From Flavobacteriales bacterium (GTDB lineage Bacteria; Bacteroidota; Bacteroidia; Flavobacteriales_F; PHOS-HE28), in NCBI GenBank assembly GCA_016704485.1, contig JADJAA010000002.1:248001-312000 (forward strand): DNA of 64,000 bases, read 5' to 3'. The position numbers and the translations under genes were made by a program. Each line of letters opens with the position of its first letter. Position 1 is the first letter of the stretch. Below the pieces are notes generated by a model, which was not told where the DNA came from, made no database searches, and saw only the letters and a list, made by a program, of their open reading frames with translations. Of the stretch, positions 1-8,542 are shown piece by piece.

Positions 1-56
1 TTCGCCAATGCGCGATGCATGACGTCTGTATCAATTTTCCTAGTTGCTATGCTCAT
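1..56 (-). CDS. Start of a third gene of the SMC-like ATPase cassette (partial)
   Basis: An ATG at 56 opens a frame that stays open for 18 codons to the left edge and reads MSIATRKIDTDVMHRALA. It overlaps the 3' end of the 199-aa gene by 17 bp, which is typical of co-translated operons. Too little is visible to assign a family. If the cassette is an ABC-3C-like system, this would be the third (effector or C-terminal domain) component, but that is inference from position only. Confidence 0.4.
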   Translation of the reverse strand, partial: MSIATRKIDTDVMHRALA

Positions 57-639
57 GTGTTCGGCCTATGGTAAGCAAGTATTCAAGCCAAGCGGAGAGT
101 GGGAGGGAAAGGTCACTACCTTGATAGGGTAGCAGTTCCCTGATTTCCCCAAATGTATCATGGAGTCTATCTACGATTGGATCACTGAACAACCAAGCTG
201 TTTGGGCGTGTCGCTTAATAAATGCAAGTGCGGGCTCGTAAGCAAAAGCTTCACGGATGACACTCGGTGTGAACAAGAGCAAGCAATCCGCTGCTCCGTT
301 GAGGTAGGCTAACCTTTCTTGATTGATAGTGTGTTCCTTCCAAATACCTAGGTTGGTTTGTCCATCAGAAGTAATCTGTAGTAATTCTCCATGATCCGTG
401 ATGTCACCTATACGTATACAGTAATCCAGTGCATCATCAAGGTTTTTCGAGAACGGCAAGCCTGATGGAGTGGAGCTAAATTCATATTCCCAATCTGAAA
501 CTGGTTTGCCTCCGTACAATGACAGCAGGCAGCTTGCGTAGGCAAGTAGGTGTAACTCTGATCTTGAGAAGCCCCTAACCGTTTGTGTCAGTCGTGAACC
601 CAGTAGGAGCGAGTCAAAGTATGCTTGCGGACTGGTCAT
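40..639 (-). CDS. 199-aa partner of SMC-like ATPase, ABC-3C middle-component-like
   Basis: A soluble 199-residue protein with no signal peptide or membrane segment. The first half (about residues 22-95) is helical and ends in a short strand pair, which would fit a winged-helix-like fold. The rest is helical. I do not recognise a named family by sequence. Its ATG overlaps the stop of the upstream ATPase gene (ATGA, 636-639), so the two are translationally coupled and their products probably act together. A small helical or winged-helix protein beside a Rad50/SMC-like ATPase is the layout of ABC-three-component defence systems, where it would be the middle component. That assignment is inferred from architecture and context. 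Confidence 0.75.
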   Translation of the reverse strand: MTSPQAYFDSLLLGSRLTQTVRGFSRSELHLLAYASCLLSLYGGKPVSDWEYEFSSTPSGLPFSKNLDDALDYCIRIGDITDHGELLQITSDGQTNLGIWKEHTINQERLAYLNGAADCLLLFTPSVIREAFAYEPALAFIKRHAQTAWLFSDPIVDRLHDTFGEIRELLPYQGSDLSLPLSAWLEYLLTIGRTHEHSN

Positions 640-2579
640 ATATTTCTGGAGTGTGCGAGTGCATCCAGCGCATTCAAGCGATTCTCAAATTCTGCTTCAT
701 GCTTCTCTTGCACTTCAGACAGTTCGCGCCACTTATACAGGCGATGGAGTCCAAACCCGAGACTCGATTGCTTCGCAATCTCGGTGAGAAGTTCAGAAGT
801 GTTGATGTTGGCTGTCATGAAGACAGGGTGTCCGTCATTGGCGAATTCAGCCACCATTTGTCCGGCTTGTGACTCATAAGCTAGATCAAGACTGCCTTCT
901 GGTGTATCTATGTAAAGGGGAGCTTTGATGGTATCTGATGAAACGTAGTTAGCTAGCGCCATTCTTAGTGCAATGTCGATGAAGAAGCGCTGACTTTCGG
1001 AGAGGTCATGCTCCGCATGTCGCTGTGTCTTCTTCACTGTTAGCGCCAGAGTAACACTCTTATCGCGCGTTTCGAGTTGGATATCTAAGTCGACACCCAG
1101 AAAGAGATTGGCTAAAGTGTTAAACTTAGGAACAAAGTCTTCCTGAATATTCAGGTATTCTTGCTCTAGCTTTTTTTGTATTTGCTTGTAAGCTTTAGAA
1201 GCTTCGGCACTTTTACTCTTCTGCTTCAAACGCTCCTTATCGATTTCGGCAATAGTTTTCTCATATGCTGCAATGACTTGATCATGATTAGCGTCCACCG
1301 GTCTGCCTCGGTTAACAACATCTCGATTTTGCTCTTCAAAGGCGTCAAGCTCTGTTTGCACAGTTTCAAGTGAACGTACGCGTATGTCATTTTCGACATC
1401 AAGCTGAGTGATAAGGAGCACACTGGAATCGACACGCTTTTTCTGTTCGGCCAGTTCCTTATCAAGCTCTTTAAGGCGCTGGTGCACAGCTGCCGGAATG
1501 GTAGCCCGGTCAGTTGCAGCTTTGCACAGTGGACAAGTATGCTCCGCAATAGCCTTTTTTACAGGCTCTACAACTGCGATGCCCTCAGTACCGCAAATAG
1601 CACATTTGTGCTCAATTAGTGCGAGCTGGATTGCGGGTGCGTTCTCTACTGAGTGCTTTGCCGTCACGCGTTCGCTGAACTCGCGTTGGTAGTCGTTTCG
1701 AATGACGGAAGCTCGTGCAGCGCCTTCAGCAAGCGCGAGTTTGGCATCGCGCAATTTGGTTTGAATTATATCGACCTCATTTGATCGTTCTTTCACTCGG
1801 TCAAGGAGTGTCTCAAATTCTTCATATGTGCTTGCCTCATCGTCTACAAGTTCATTCCCGCTGAGTACCTGTCTGAGGCTGTCAAGCCGATCTTTTTGCT
1901 GTGTCATGTTCCAGCGCAGATTTCGAACCCTTGAATCCGCCTTTTCCATTTCACGTCTCAGTCTTTCCGCATCTGCCCGCTGTTCATTATCAATTCCTAC
2001 AAACAGAAGCAAGCAGGTTTCTAGAACTTTCGGATCCCAAAACAATAAATGACGTCGTTCATCAAAAGTGAGCACGAATGATTGGATGAAGACAAACTCC
2101 TTGAACGTTGAGAGTCCGATGTGCTGAGTTAATACGGCCTGATAATTTGCCTCCCGGTCTTCGGGTGTCATCTCATCAAAGTGCCTGGCATCGTTTGTAA
2201 TGACAAGTGACCGCAGCGCATCAGGTTCATCGAATCCTCGAATTAGCGTAATTGTTCGATCTCCGATTGTGAGTTCAAGTTCGATTTCTGCAATGTCACG
2301 GTCCTCAGGCTGTACACGCCCTTGAAAGTAGTCCTTGGAGAATCTTGAAATATCTCGGTAGTAATCATCAACGGATACGAACTTTTGTCCTGGGCGTGGA
2401 ACAACTCCTGTTAGGCCGTAATTGATGATTTGGAAAAATGTAGATTTCCCAAGACCATTGGCCCCTGCAAGGCATGTCGTTCCAGGTTGGATTGAAAATT
2501 CAATGTGGTCCTGAAGATTGTACAGCGAGAAGTGTGACAGTCGGATCCGGCGCACAATAGGGAAGTTAAGATGCCTCAT
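636..2579 (-). CDS. SMC/Rad50-like AAA ATPase with internal zinc ribbon
   Basis: A 647-aa split ABC-type ATPase. The Walker A loop is GANGLGKST at residues 39-47. Two long charged, heptad-rich helices (about 200-320 and 360-470) form a coiled coil. At its tip lie two CxxC pairs (C326/C329 and C349/C352), enough for one protein to bind a zinc ion by itself. Rad50 has only one CxxC per chain. The C-terminal half carries the ABC signature LSESQ (526-530) and a Walker B with D558 and catalytic E561 followed by an SLD D-loop. It is the first gene of a minus-strand cassette with the 199-aa partner. Proteins of this build act in DNA repair or as sensors in defence systems such as ABC-3C. The ATPase call is firm and the defence role is inferred. 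Confidence 0.88.
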   Translation of the reverse strand: MRHLNFPIVRRIRLSHFSLYNLQDHIEFSIQPGTTCLAGANGLGKSTFFQIINYGLTGVVPRPGQKFVSVDDYYRDISRFSKDYFQGRVQPEDRDIAEIELELTIGDRTITLIRGFDEPDALRSLVITNDARHFDEMTPEDREANYQAVLTQHIGLSTFKEFVFIQSFVLTFDERRHLLFWDPKVLETCLLLFVGIDNEQRADAERLRREMEKADSRVRNLRWNMTQQKDRLDSLRQVLSGNELVDDEASTYEEFETLLDRVKERSNEVDIIQTKLRDAKLALAEGAARASVIRNDYQREFSERVTAKHSVENAPAIQLALIEHKCAICGTEGIAVVEPVKKAIAEHTCPLCKAATDRATIPAAVHQRLKELDKELAEQKKRVDSSVLLITQLDVENDIRVRSLETVQTELDAFEEQNRDVVNRGRPVDANHDQVIAAYEKTIAEIDKERLKQKSKSAEASKAYKQIQKKLEQEYLNIQEDFVPKFNTLANLFLGVDLDIQLETRDKSVTLALTVKKTQRHAEHDLSESQRFFIDIALRMALANYVSSDTIKAPLYIDTPEGSLDLAYESQAGQMVAEFANDGHPVFMTANINTSELLTEIAKQSSLGFGLHRLYKWRELSEVQEKHEAEFENRLNALDALAHSRNI

Positions 2580-2785
2580 GCTTGGTGATTAGATTGATAT
2601 TAACCTACTCAATCCTTAGTGTCGATTTGGAATTTGAATAACGCGCGTTCCTTAGCGTTAGGGATTGAGGCGGAAAGCCAGTAGGCGAGGAGGAACGACG
2701 AGTGTAGTTTTGCAGTGGAAAGAGTGCCTCAGAATGAATTTGAGCATGTACCCGCCCAAAGAAACAACAATCCTCACGTTCGCCA
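2580..2785. other. Spacer between ATPase cassette and paaZ remnant
   Basis: About 200 bp with no convincing reading frame on either strand. It must contain the promoter of the ATPase cassette, but I could not place a TAnnTTTG element with confidence. It marks the border between ordinary chromosome (paaZ) and the possible accessory cassette. Confidence 0.5.
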
Positions 2786-2878
2786 TCATTTCTGATCCAA
2801 CTTCCTAACCATCGTCAAAATAGTAGCAATGGCAATCGTCTCCCCAGTTTCATCCACAACATCAACAAGGAACTTCAC
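2786..2878 (-). pseudogene. Detached, recoded copy of the 3' end of paaZ
   Basis: Read on the minus strand this stretch encodes 30 codons and a TGA that match the last 30 codons of the adjacent paaZ at 28 of 30 amino acids (one V to I, one E to K). At the DNA level 26 of the 30 codons differ, nearly all at synonymous positions. It has no start codon or upstream body, and the similarity begins exactly at the edge of a REP-like hairpin. It is a truncated remnant of a divergent paaZ homologue rather than a recent tandem duplication. Confidence 0.85.
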
Positions 2879-2904
2879 CCCGGGTCGAGGCCCGGGGCAG
2901 GCTC
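2878..2904. repeat. REP-like hairpin at the paaZ/remnant junction
   Basis: A GC-rich inverted repeat: arms CCCCGGG (2878-2884) and CCCGGGG (2891-2897) with a 6-nt loop, followed by CAGGCTC. Read on the minus strand it is a GAGCCTG head followed by a perfect hairpin, the layout of REP/BIME-type elements. It sits 9 bp beyond the paaZ stop codon and abuts the detached 3' copy. I saw no second copy in the window. Confidence 0.6.
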
Positions 2905-2913
2905 TTAAATGAA

Positions 2914-4980
2914 TCATTCTTGGTCGAGCTTTCTTACCATGGTCAGGATGGTTGCTATTGCGACAGTTTCTCCTGTTTCGTCTACGACGTCGACCAAGAA
3001 TTTGACGATTCCTGATGCCACATCCGCACCCTTCGGAGAATCTTCCGTTAGCACTTTCTTCTCCTGATCCACTTTCTCCTTTACGGTGAACTTAACCTGG
3101 ATCGTGGAGCCCGGATAAACAGGTTTTGTAAAGCGCGCTTCTTCGATGCCGTAGTTGAGTAGTACAGGTCCTTTAGGTGGGTCTACGAAGAGACCCGCTG
3201 CTCGCGATAGGATAAAGTAACCGTGTGCCACGCGACCGGTGAAGACAGTTCCGTCGAGGGCGTTCTCGTCCATGTGGGCGTAGAACTTGTCGCCGCTGAG
3301 GTCTGCGAAGTTGTTGATGTCATCCAACGTTACCAAGTGCTTGTCGGTGATCACAGTGTCGCCGATGTTCAGCTCTTCGAAATGCATGCGGAAGGTGTGC
3401 TTCGGCGTGATGTTCTGTTTCGCACCTTGCTGGTACTGTTGTGTCAACGCAGTGATCGTTGTCGGTGATCCTTGGATGGCGGTGCGTTGCAGGTAGTGCA
3501 ATACACCACGCTTGCCGCCCATCTCTTCACCACCACCTGCACGTCCGGGGCCGCCGTGTACCAATGTTGCGAGCGGTGATCCGTGTCCGGTGTTCTCCTT
3601 GGCCATGTCGCGGTTGATCACCAGCATACGTCCGTGGTGACTTGCTGCACCCCACACGAATTGCTGTGCTGCTTTATCGTCGTACGTCGCAATACTCGCG
3701 CAGAGACTGCCTTTGCCGAGTTTGGTAAGTGCTACCGCTTCTTCGATATCGGTGTAGGGCATCAATGTGCTTACCGGTCCAAAGGCTTCGATGTTGTGGC
3801 ACTGTTGGTTCTTCCATGGATCTTTGTTCAGTAGTAGGATCGGACTCATGAATGCACCTTTCTCGGAATCGGCACCGGTCACGTCCACGCTGTTGGGGTC
3901 GCCGTACACCAGCTCGCTGCCTTTCATTAATTCGGCGAGGTTATCGCGCACTTCGTTGCGTTGTGTTTGTCCGGCAAGAGCTCCCATGCGCACACCTTCT
4001 GCGCGCGGATCACCGATCACTGTTCCGCCCAAGCGTTTGCCCAATGCGATCTGCACATCCTCTACCAAGTTCTCTGGAACCATAATGCGTCGCGCACCGG
4101 TGCAGCGTTGGCCGCACTTCAACGTCATTTCCTTTCCCACTTCTTTAATGAAGAGCGAGAACTCTTCGGTATCCGGTGTGGCATCAGGGCCAAGCACAAT
4201 GCTGTTCAAGCTATCGGCCTCCATGTTGAAGGGCACACTTTCGGCAATGATCTGCTTGTGCGCTTTCAGCATGCGTCCGGTGGTTGCACTTCCGGTGAAG
4301 GTCACCACATCTTGGCTCTCCACATGATCCAAAAGATCACCGGCGCTGCCTACGATCAATTGGATGGCGCCTTCAGGTAAGATGCCTGAGGCGACTATCG
4401 CCTTCACCATCGCTTCCGTCAAATAACTGGTAACGGTAGCGGGTTTCACCACCGCTGGCATTCCAGCCATCCAGTTCACGGCGCATTTTTCCAGCATCCC
4501 CCAGATCGGGAAATTGAACGCATTGATGTGTACTGCAACACCTTCCTTCGGCACCATGATGTGGTGGCCCATGAAGCTGCCGCCTTTGCTCGTGAGTACA
4601 GGAGGTCCATCCACATAGAACGGCATATTGCCGAGCTGTTTGCGCAAGCTCGCATTGGCAAAAACGTTTCCGATCCCGCCTTCAATATCCACCCAACTAT
4701 CAGCCTTGGTCGCACCGGTGCGGTAACTGATCTGGTAGAACTCCTCCTTGCGATCCATCAAATACATGGCGAGTGCTTTCAGCATTCTGCCGCGTTCCGG
4801 GAAGGTCATTTTGCGCAGCGTTGGTCCACCGGTTTCGCGTGCGTAGTTCAGCATCGCGCCAAAATCCAGACCACCGCTACTGGTTGTTGCGATGAGTTCG
4901 CCGGTGCTGGCGTCCGTGAGTTCGGTTTGTTTTCCGGATCCTTTCACCCAGGTTCCAGCGATATAATTTTCGAGTTGCAT
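2914..4980 (-). CDS. paaZ: Bifunctional oxepin-CoA hydrolase / 3-oxo-5,6-dehydrosuberyl-CoA semialdehyde dehydrogenase
   Basis: In phenylacetate degradation PaaZ opens the oxepin-CoA ring with its hydratase domain and oxidises the resulting aldehyde. The 688 residues match the family length of about 680. The N-terminal aldehyde dehydrogenase domain (about 1-520) has general base E254 in MEADSLN and nucleophile C293 in GQRC. The C-terminal MaoC hot-dog domain (about 540-688) has the D564/H569 hydratase pair in GDKFYAH. All key residues are present, so the gene should be functional. No other paa gene is adjacent; paaY lies 27 kb away. A recoded copy of its last 30 codons lies just downstream. 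Confidence 0.95.
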   Translation of the reverse strand: MQLENYIAGTWVKGSGKQTELTDASTGELIATTSSGGLDFGAMLNYARETGGPTLRKMTFPERGRMLKALAMYLMDRKEEFYQISYRTGATKADSWVDIEGGIGNVFANASLRKQLGNMPFYVDGPPVLTSKGGSFMGHHIMVPKEGVAVHINAFNFPIWGMLEKCAVNWMAGMPAVVKPATVTSYLTEAMVKAIVASGILPEGAIQLIVGSAGDLLDHVESQDVVTFTGSATTGRMLKAHKQIIAESVPFNMEADSLNSIVLGPDATPDTEEFSLFIKEVGKEMTLKCGQRCTGARRIMVPENLVEDVQIALGKRLGGTVIGDPRAEGVRMGALAGQTQRNEVRDNLAELMKGSELVYGDPNSVDVTGADSEKGAFMSPILLLNKDPWKNQQCHNIEAFGPVSTLMPYTDIEEAVALTKLGKGSLCASIATYDDKAAQQFVWGAASHHGRMLVINRDMAKENTGHGSPLATLVHGGPGRAGGGEEMGGKRGVLHYLQRTAIQGSPTTITALTQQYQQGAKQNITPKHTFRMHFEELNIGDTVITDKHLVTLDDINNFADLSGDKFYAHMDENALDGTVFTGRVAHGYFILSRAAGLFVDPPKGPVLLNYGIEEARFTKPVYPGSTIQVKFTVKEKVDQEKKVLTEDSPKGADVASGIVKFLVDVVDETGETVAIATILTMVRKLDQE

Positions 4981-5097
4981 AGGGGCGAAGTTCGAGAATT
5001 ATGTGCTCAAGGTTGGCTTAACTTTATAATTGAGCCTTGTGAATTGTGTCTTGTTTCTTCCGCGTAGCGGCATCCCAATAGCAGGCTGCGTAAAAGT

Positions 5098-6324
5098 TCA
5101 CCGCACGAACACCTTCCCCTTCATAACCGTTCCCTCGATGTCGATGAGGGTCCAGAACATTAGTCCGGCAGGGCTGGCGACATACTCAGTTGAACTGTTG
5201 ATCCGATCCTTGGAATGCATTCTTCCTTGCAGATCGAACAGGGTGAGCGTGCCTCCTCCTTGTACACCATGCACCTCAACCACTCCAGGCGCACCAGCTA
5301 TCACAGTGTACTGCGATCCCGGATCTTGATCATCCACATTGACCGCGAAATTGAACGTGAAGTTTGCGGTATCGGTATTGCCACAGGGGTCATTGTAGAT
5401 ATGCGTGGCGAAGTACGTATCCGATGTCGGGAACGTGAACGTGGCCGTTGCAGTAGTGAACGATTCGCCATTGGTACAGGTCCAGAGGTGCGTGCCTTGC
5501 CCGTAGTGGATCAGGGTGATGAAGTCGGGTCCATTGATGAAGCCATCGAGTAGGGCATTGGTTCCATTCGGTTCGTCGAGATTCCAAGTGCCAATATCAT
5601 CTAGAACCGTGGCGCTGGCTATACTGCGAAGGATCGCCGCCGTCTCCGGTAGAAGTGTTGAATTGAATGTTGCGTCAACACAACTTACTTGGAAAAAGGT
5701 GCAATAGAACACGCATGCCGCGAGGTAGGTGCCTTCCACGGAAGGATGGGATCCATCAGCATCGTACAGGTTGATGAGCGGGTACGTATCGCGCACTTGT
5801 TTCCACGCTGCCCCGACGGGTGCGGTGTGTGCATCGTTCCAAGTGGCGAGTGACACATAGTTGTTCCTCAATGCCTGTTGCATACCGTTGTAAGTACACA
5901 TGAAAGGGAAGGCGGCACAATTGTCGGGATCGCCGTTCTGCCTGCCCCAGGTCATGTAAAAGACGGGATAGGTGCATTCGTAATTCTCTTCGATCGTCGC
6001 CATCAGCTGGATCGCGGCGATCTCCGTAGTGGTGACATCCGCAGGCAATGCACCCAATTGACTTTGTTCCTGCATCACCACGAAATCCCACGAGTTCGAC
6101 TCTATCGCTGTGATCGTAGGCGCATACGTGGAATGTTGGAACAACGTGTACCCGCCTGGTGCCGAACTCGCAACGGTAATGTCCTCCCCTAGGGAGAGGG
6201 CAAGTTGCTGCGTCATACTCGGCAGGTCGTTCACATACGTGTAGCTATTGCCGATGAAGAGAACCGAGGTCTGCCCATGGACGTGCAATACGGAAAGGAT
6301 CAGGAGGATAAAAAGACCGCGCAT
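5098..6324 (-). CDS. Secreted SGNH-hydrolase-like protein with T9SS sorting domain
   Basis: The chosen ATG at 6324 begins a signal peptide (MRGLFILLILSVLHVHG); in-frame starts exist at 6342 and 6513 but would bury it. The SGNH fold is indicated by the block I nucleophile in FIGNSYT (S27) and a late DxxH pair (D190, H193). The middle contains the phrase DFVVMQEQSQ typical of this SGNH subgroup. The last 75 residues form a T9SS type A sorting domain (FDLQGR, ending in GKVFVR). It should be exported by T9SS and act on an ester or glycan substrate outside the cell, which cannot be named from sequence. Confidence 0.85.
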   Translation of the reverse strand: MRGLFILLILSVLHVHGQTSVLFIGNSYTYVNDLPSMTQQLALSLGEDITVASSAPGGYTLFQHSTYAPTITAIESNSWDFVVMQEQSQLGALPADVTTTEIAAIQLMATIEENYECTYPVFYMTWGRQNGDPDNCAAFPFMCTYNGMQQALRNNYVSLATWNDAHTAPVGAAWKQVRDTYPLINLYDADGSHPSVEGTYLAACVFYCTFFQVSCVDATFNSTLLPETAAILRSIASATVLDDIGTWNLDEPNGTNALLDGFINGPDFITLIHYGQGTHLWTCTNGESFTTATATFTFPTSDTYFATHIYNDPCGNTDTANFTFNFAVNVDDQDPGSQYTVIAGAPGVVEVHGVQGGGTLTLFDLQGRMHSKDRINSSTEYVASPAGLMFWTLIDIEGTVMKGKVFVR

Positions 6325-6624
6325 TGTGTAAAAATAGCGCATCGTACCAACATGTTGACCCAACCATAGGATCATGCATCGCGTAGTGCGCGAGTGATTA
6401 CAGCTTGAGAAACTCGCTGCGCAGCGCAAATAATGGATAACCGCGTTGAAGAAGCGCGAGATCATAATGTGAAGGCTCTTTCTTTTTTCAATTAGTTCGT
6501 TGGATGCGTTCATGTGAATGCGAGCTTACATTGCAAGTTGCAAGAACCAACAGTTCCGATCACTGCTTATTGTCAGGATTTATGTAACGGCGACACCGCA
6601 AGGTTCGAAAGGCGATTCACAGTA

Positions 6625-7317
6625 ATGCTGAGTATCATCATCCCCACATACAGTGAAGAAGGCTACATCGGAAGAACGTTGATCGCGCTTCGCAGTTGCG
6701 CGGGCATTGAACAGTGCGAAGTGTTGGTAGTGGATGGAGGTAGCACCGATGGCACGGTGCGAGAAGTAGAAGGATTGGGTATTCCTGTAGTGCATTCACT
6801 CAAGGGGCGCGCTGTGCAGATGAATGCCGGAGCTGCCAACGCATTGGGTGATACGTTCTACTTTCTACATGCCGAAAGCGTTCCACCGCCGGACTTTGTT
6901 GCTGAGATCTCTGTCGCACTTGCGGAAGGTGCGGCGGCCGGATGTTTCCGCTTGGGCTTCGACCATGACCATTGGTTCTTACGTTTCAACTGTTGGTTCA
7001 CGCGCTTTGATGTGAATGCATTCCGCTATGGAGATCAAAGCCTTTTTGTTACTAAGGAAGCTTTTGATCGGATCGGAGGTTTTAAGGAAGAACTGATCGT
7101 TTTTGAGGACAACGACATTGTTTGTCGCTTAAAACAAAAGGGTCGTTTTCGAGTGCTAAGTGGGATTGTGCGTACCAGTGCGCGCAAGTATGTTCTGAAT
7201 GGCGTTCACCGAATGCAGTGGATATTTTATTACATGTTCTTGCTCTACAAAATGGGTTGTTCGCAGGATAGGCTCGTTCGCAGCTATCGGCGTTTGATCA
7301 AGCAGGATAAAATTTGA
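6625..7317 (+). CDS. Family 2 glycosyltransferase (TIGR04283-like)
   Basis: The start at 6625 (MLSIIIPTYSEE) is preferred over the 37-codon longer frame because GT2 domains begin right at this strand. The product is 230 aa. It has the nucleotide-binding start SIIIPTYSE, then VVDGGSTDGT, a GRAVQMNAG segment and a basic C-terminus with a probable interfacial helix. These match the TIGR04283 group of GT2 enzymes, often found near radical-SAM or selenium-associated genes; none is visible here. It is divergent from the SGNH gene and probably transfers a sugar at the membrane, acceptor unknown. Confidence 0.88.
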   Translation: MLSIIIPTYSEEGYIGRTLIALRSCAGIEQCEVLVVDGGSTDGTVREVEGLGIPVVHSLKGRAVQMNAGAANALGDTFYFLHAESVPPPDFVAEISVALAEGAAAGCFRLGFDHDHWFLRFNCWFTRFDVNAFRYGDQSLFVTKEAFDRIGGFKEELIVFEDNDIVCRLKQKGRFRVLSGIVRTSARKYVLNGVHRMQWIFYYMFLLYKMGCSQDRLVRSYRRLIKQDKI

Positions 7318-7431
7318 ACGGGTTGTGAATACATCCATGAGCGAGAATTGTACAGTTGATTGCTGATCTAGATCCTGTGATATGGCCTCCTTTCTTCTTT
7401 TTAGTTGAGGTGTTTTCGAAAAGCTATTAAG

Positions 7432-7563
7432 ATGGATAGCATTGAATGGAAGACGCTGACTACTTGCATCCGAACAGAACTAACTTCGAATGACCACACG
7501 TGGTGTGATCCTACCGGTTATGTAATGCACGTGACAAAGTTCATGATCGATCATCATCTTTGA
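7432..7563 (+). CDS. Possible 43-aa small protein
   Basis: An ATG-initiated frame of 43 codons ending 7 bp before the TTG of the permease gene. The product is polar with two Cys and three His near or at its C-terminus and matches nothing I know. Position just ahead of a two-gene operon suggests either a leader peptide or chance. There is no independent support. Confidence 0.22.
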   Translation: MDSIEWKTLTTCIRTELTSNDHTWCDPTGYVMHVTKFMIDHHL

Positions 7564-7570
7564 GGGCAAA

Positions 7571-8542
7571 TTGGCCTTGATCGTGTCAGTACCAGTATTT
7601 CCCACCACATTAGTGCGTTTGCGTCTTACCCAACTCCGCCGGGCTTATCCCGGATGGTGGGTCGTGCTCTTGGCGATTGCAATTATCGCGATACCGATCG
7701 TCGTGGAAAAGTTGGTAGTGAGCGATTCCAACATGCGCTATTATTTGAGTGGTGCATTTCTATTGGCCGTGGTTGGCTGGCACCAGCGTCGACCTGACCT
7801 CCGATTCGTTCGCAAGCATATCGCACAACCGAATGGATCGTTGATGCTCGAGTATCTGTTGTTGGCGTTGCCGGTCATGATCGGTTTTGGGATGGCAAAC
7901 GCTTGGGTTGAAGTTGGTGCTGTATTGTTCGGCATGATCGCACTTGTCTTCATGCCGGTCATGGATCCTGTAGGAACCCATATGCGTTGGTTGCGTTCCC
8001 GCATTCCTGCTTTGTTGTTCGAAATGAAGGCGGGGCTGCAGCGCACATATCCGTTCGCATTTGTGATCTGGGTTTTGGCACTAGCGTTCTGTTGGTTACC
8101 GGCATTGCCCTTGTTCCTAACATGGGTCCTTACAATGATCATGGCCTCGCAGTTCGAAGAGTGCGAATCGCGCGCAATGCTCTTGGTCACTGCATCGGAT
8201 GCGCGGAGTATCTTGAATAAGAAGATCGCGGGTTCATTGAAGATCATGTTGCTGATCATGGCTCCGGTATTGATCGCAGCAACGATCGCGCGTCCGGAGT
8301 GGTGGTGGATCCATGGCCTGTTCGGACTTGGTCAATTGAGTGTGATCGCGTTGGCGGTGATCCTCAAGTACAAAGAATACATTCCCAATGAGCGGCTCAC
8401 CGCGAATGGCGCGACCATTGCCATTGGTGCAGTGTTCGCATTGTTGCCGGGTCTTTTTTTGTTGCCGCTTTTAATGGCGCTTACCGATCGACGTAAAGCG
8501 CTCGAGAACCTCGATCTATATTTTCATGCTACAGATCACTGA
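7571..8542 (+). CDS. Membrane permease subunit of an ABC transporter
   Basis: A 323-aa integral membrane protein with roughly eight hydrophobic segments and basic cytoplasmic loops. It overlaps the following ABC ATPase gene by 17 bp, so it is very probably the permease of an exporter. The open frame starts with TTG at 7571; a GTG at 7583 is an equally good candidate and no ATG is available before residue 55. I recognise no named family, and the substrate is unknown. Confidence 0.75.
   Translation: MALIVSVPVFPTTLVRLRLTQLRRAYPGWWVVLLAIAIIAIPIVVEKLVVSDSNMRYYLSGAFLLAVVGWHQRRPDLRFVRKHIAQPNGSLMLEYLLLALPVMIGFGMANAWVEVGAVLFGMIALVFMPVMDPVGTHMRWLRSRIPALLFEMKAGLQRTYPFAFVIWVLALAFCWLPALPLFLTWVLTMIMASQFEECESRAMLLVTASDARSILNKKIAGSLKIMLLIMAPVLIAATIARPEWWWIHGLFGLGQLSVIALAVILKYKEYIPNERLTANGATIAIGAVFALLPGLFLLPLLMALTDRRKALENLDLYFHATDH

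Noticed and set aside
3767..4327. 186-aa plus-strand frame within paaZ
   Set aside because: Antisense shadow of a well-supported gene.
6514..6624. 37-residue N-terminal extension of the GT2 enzyme
   Set aside because: It precedes the first strand of the GT2 domain, has no family support, and would touch the divergent frame.
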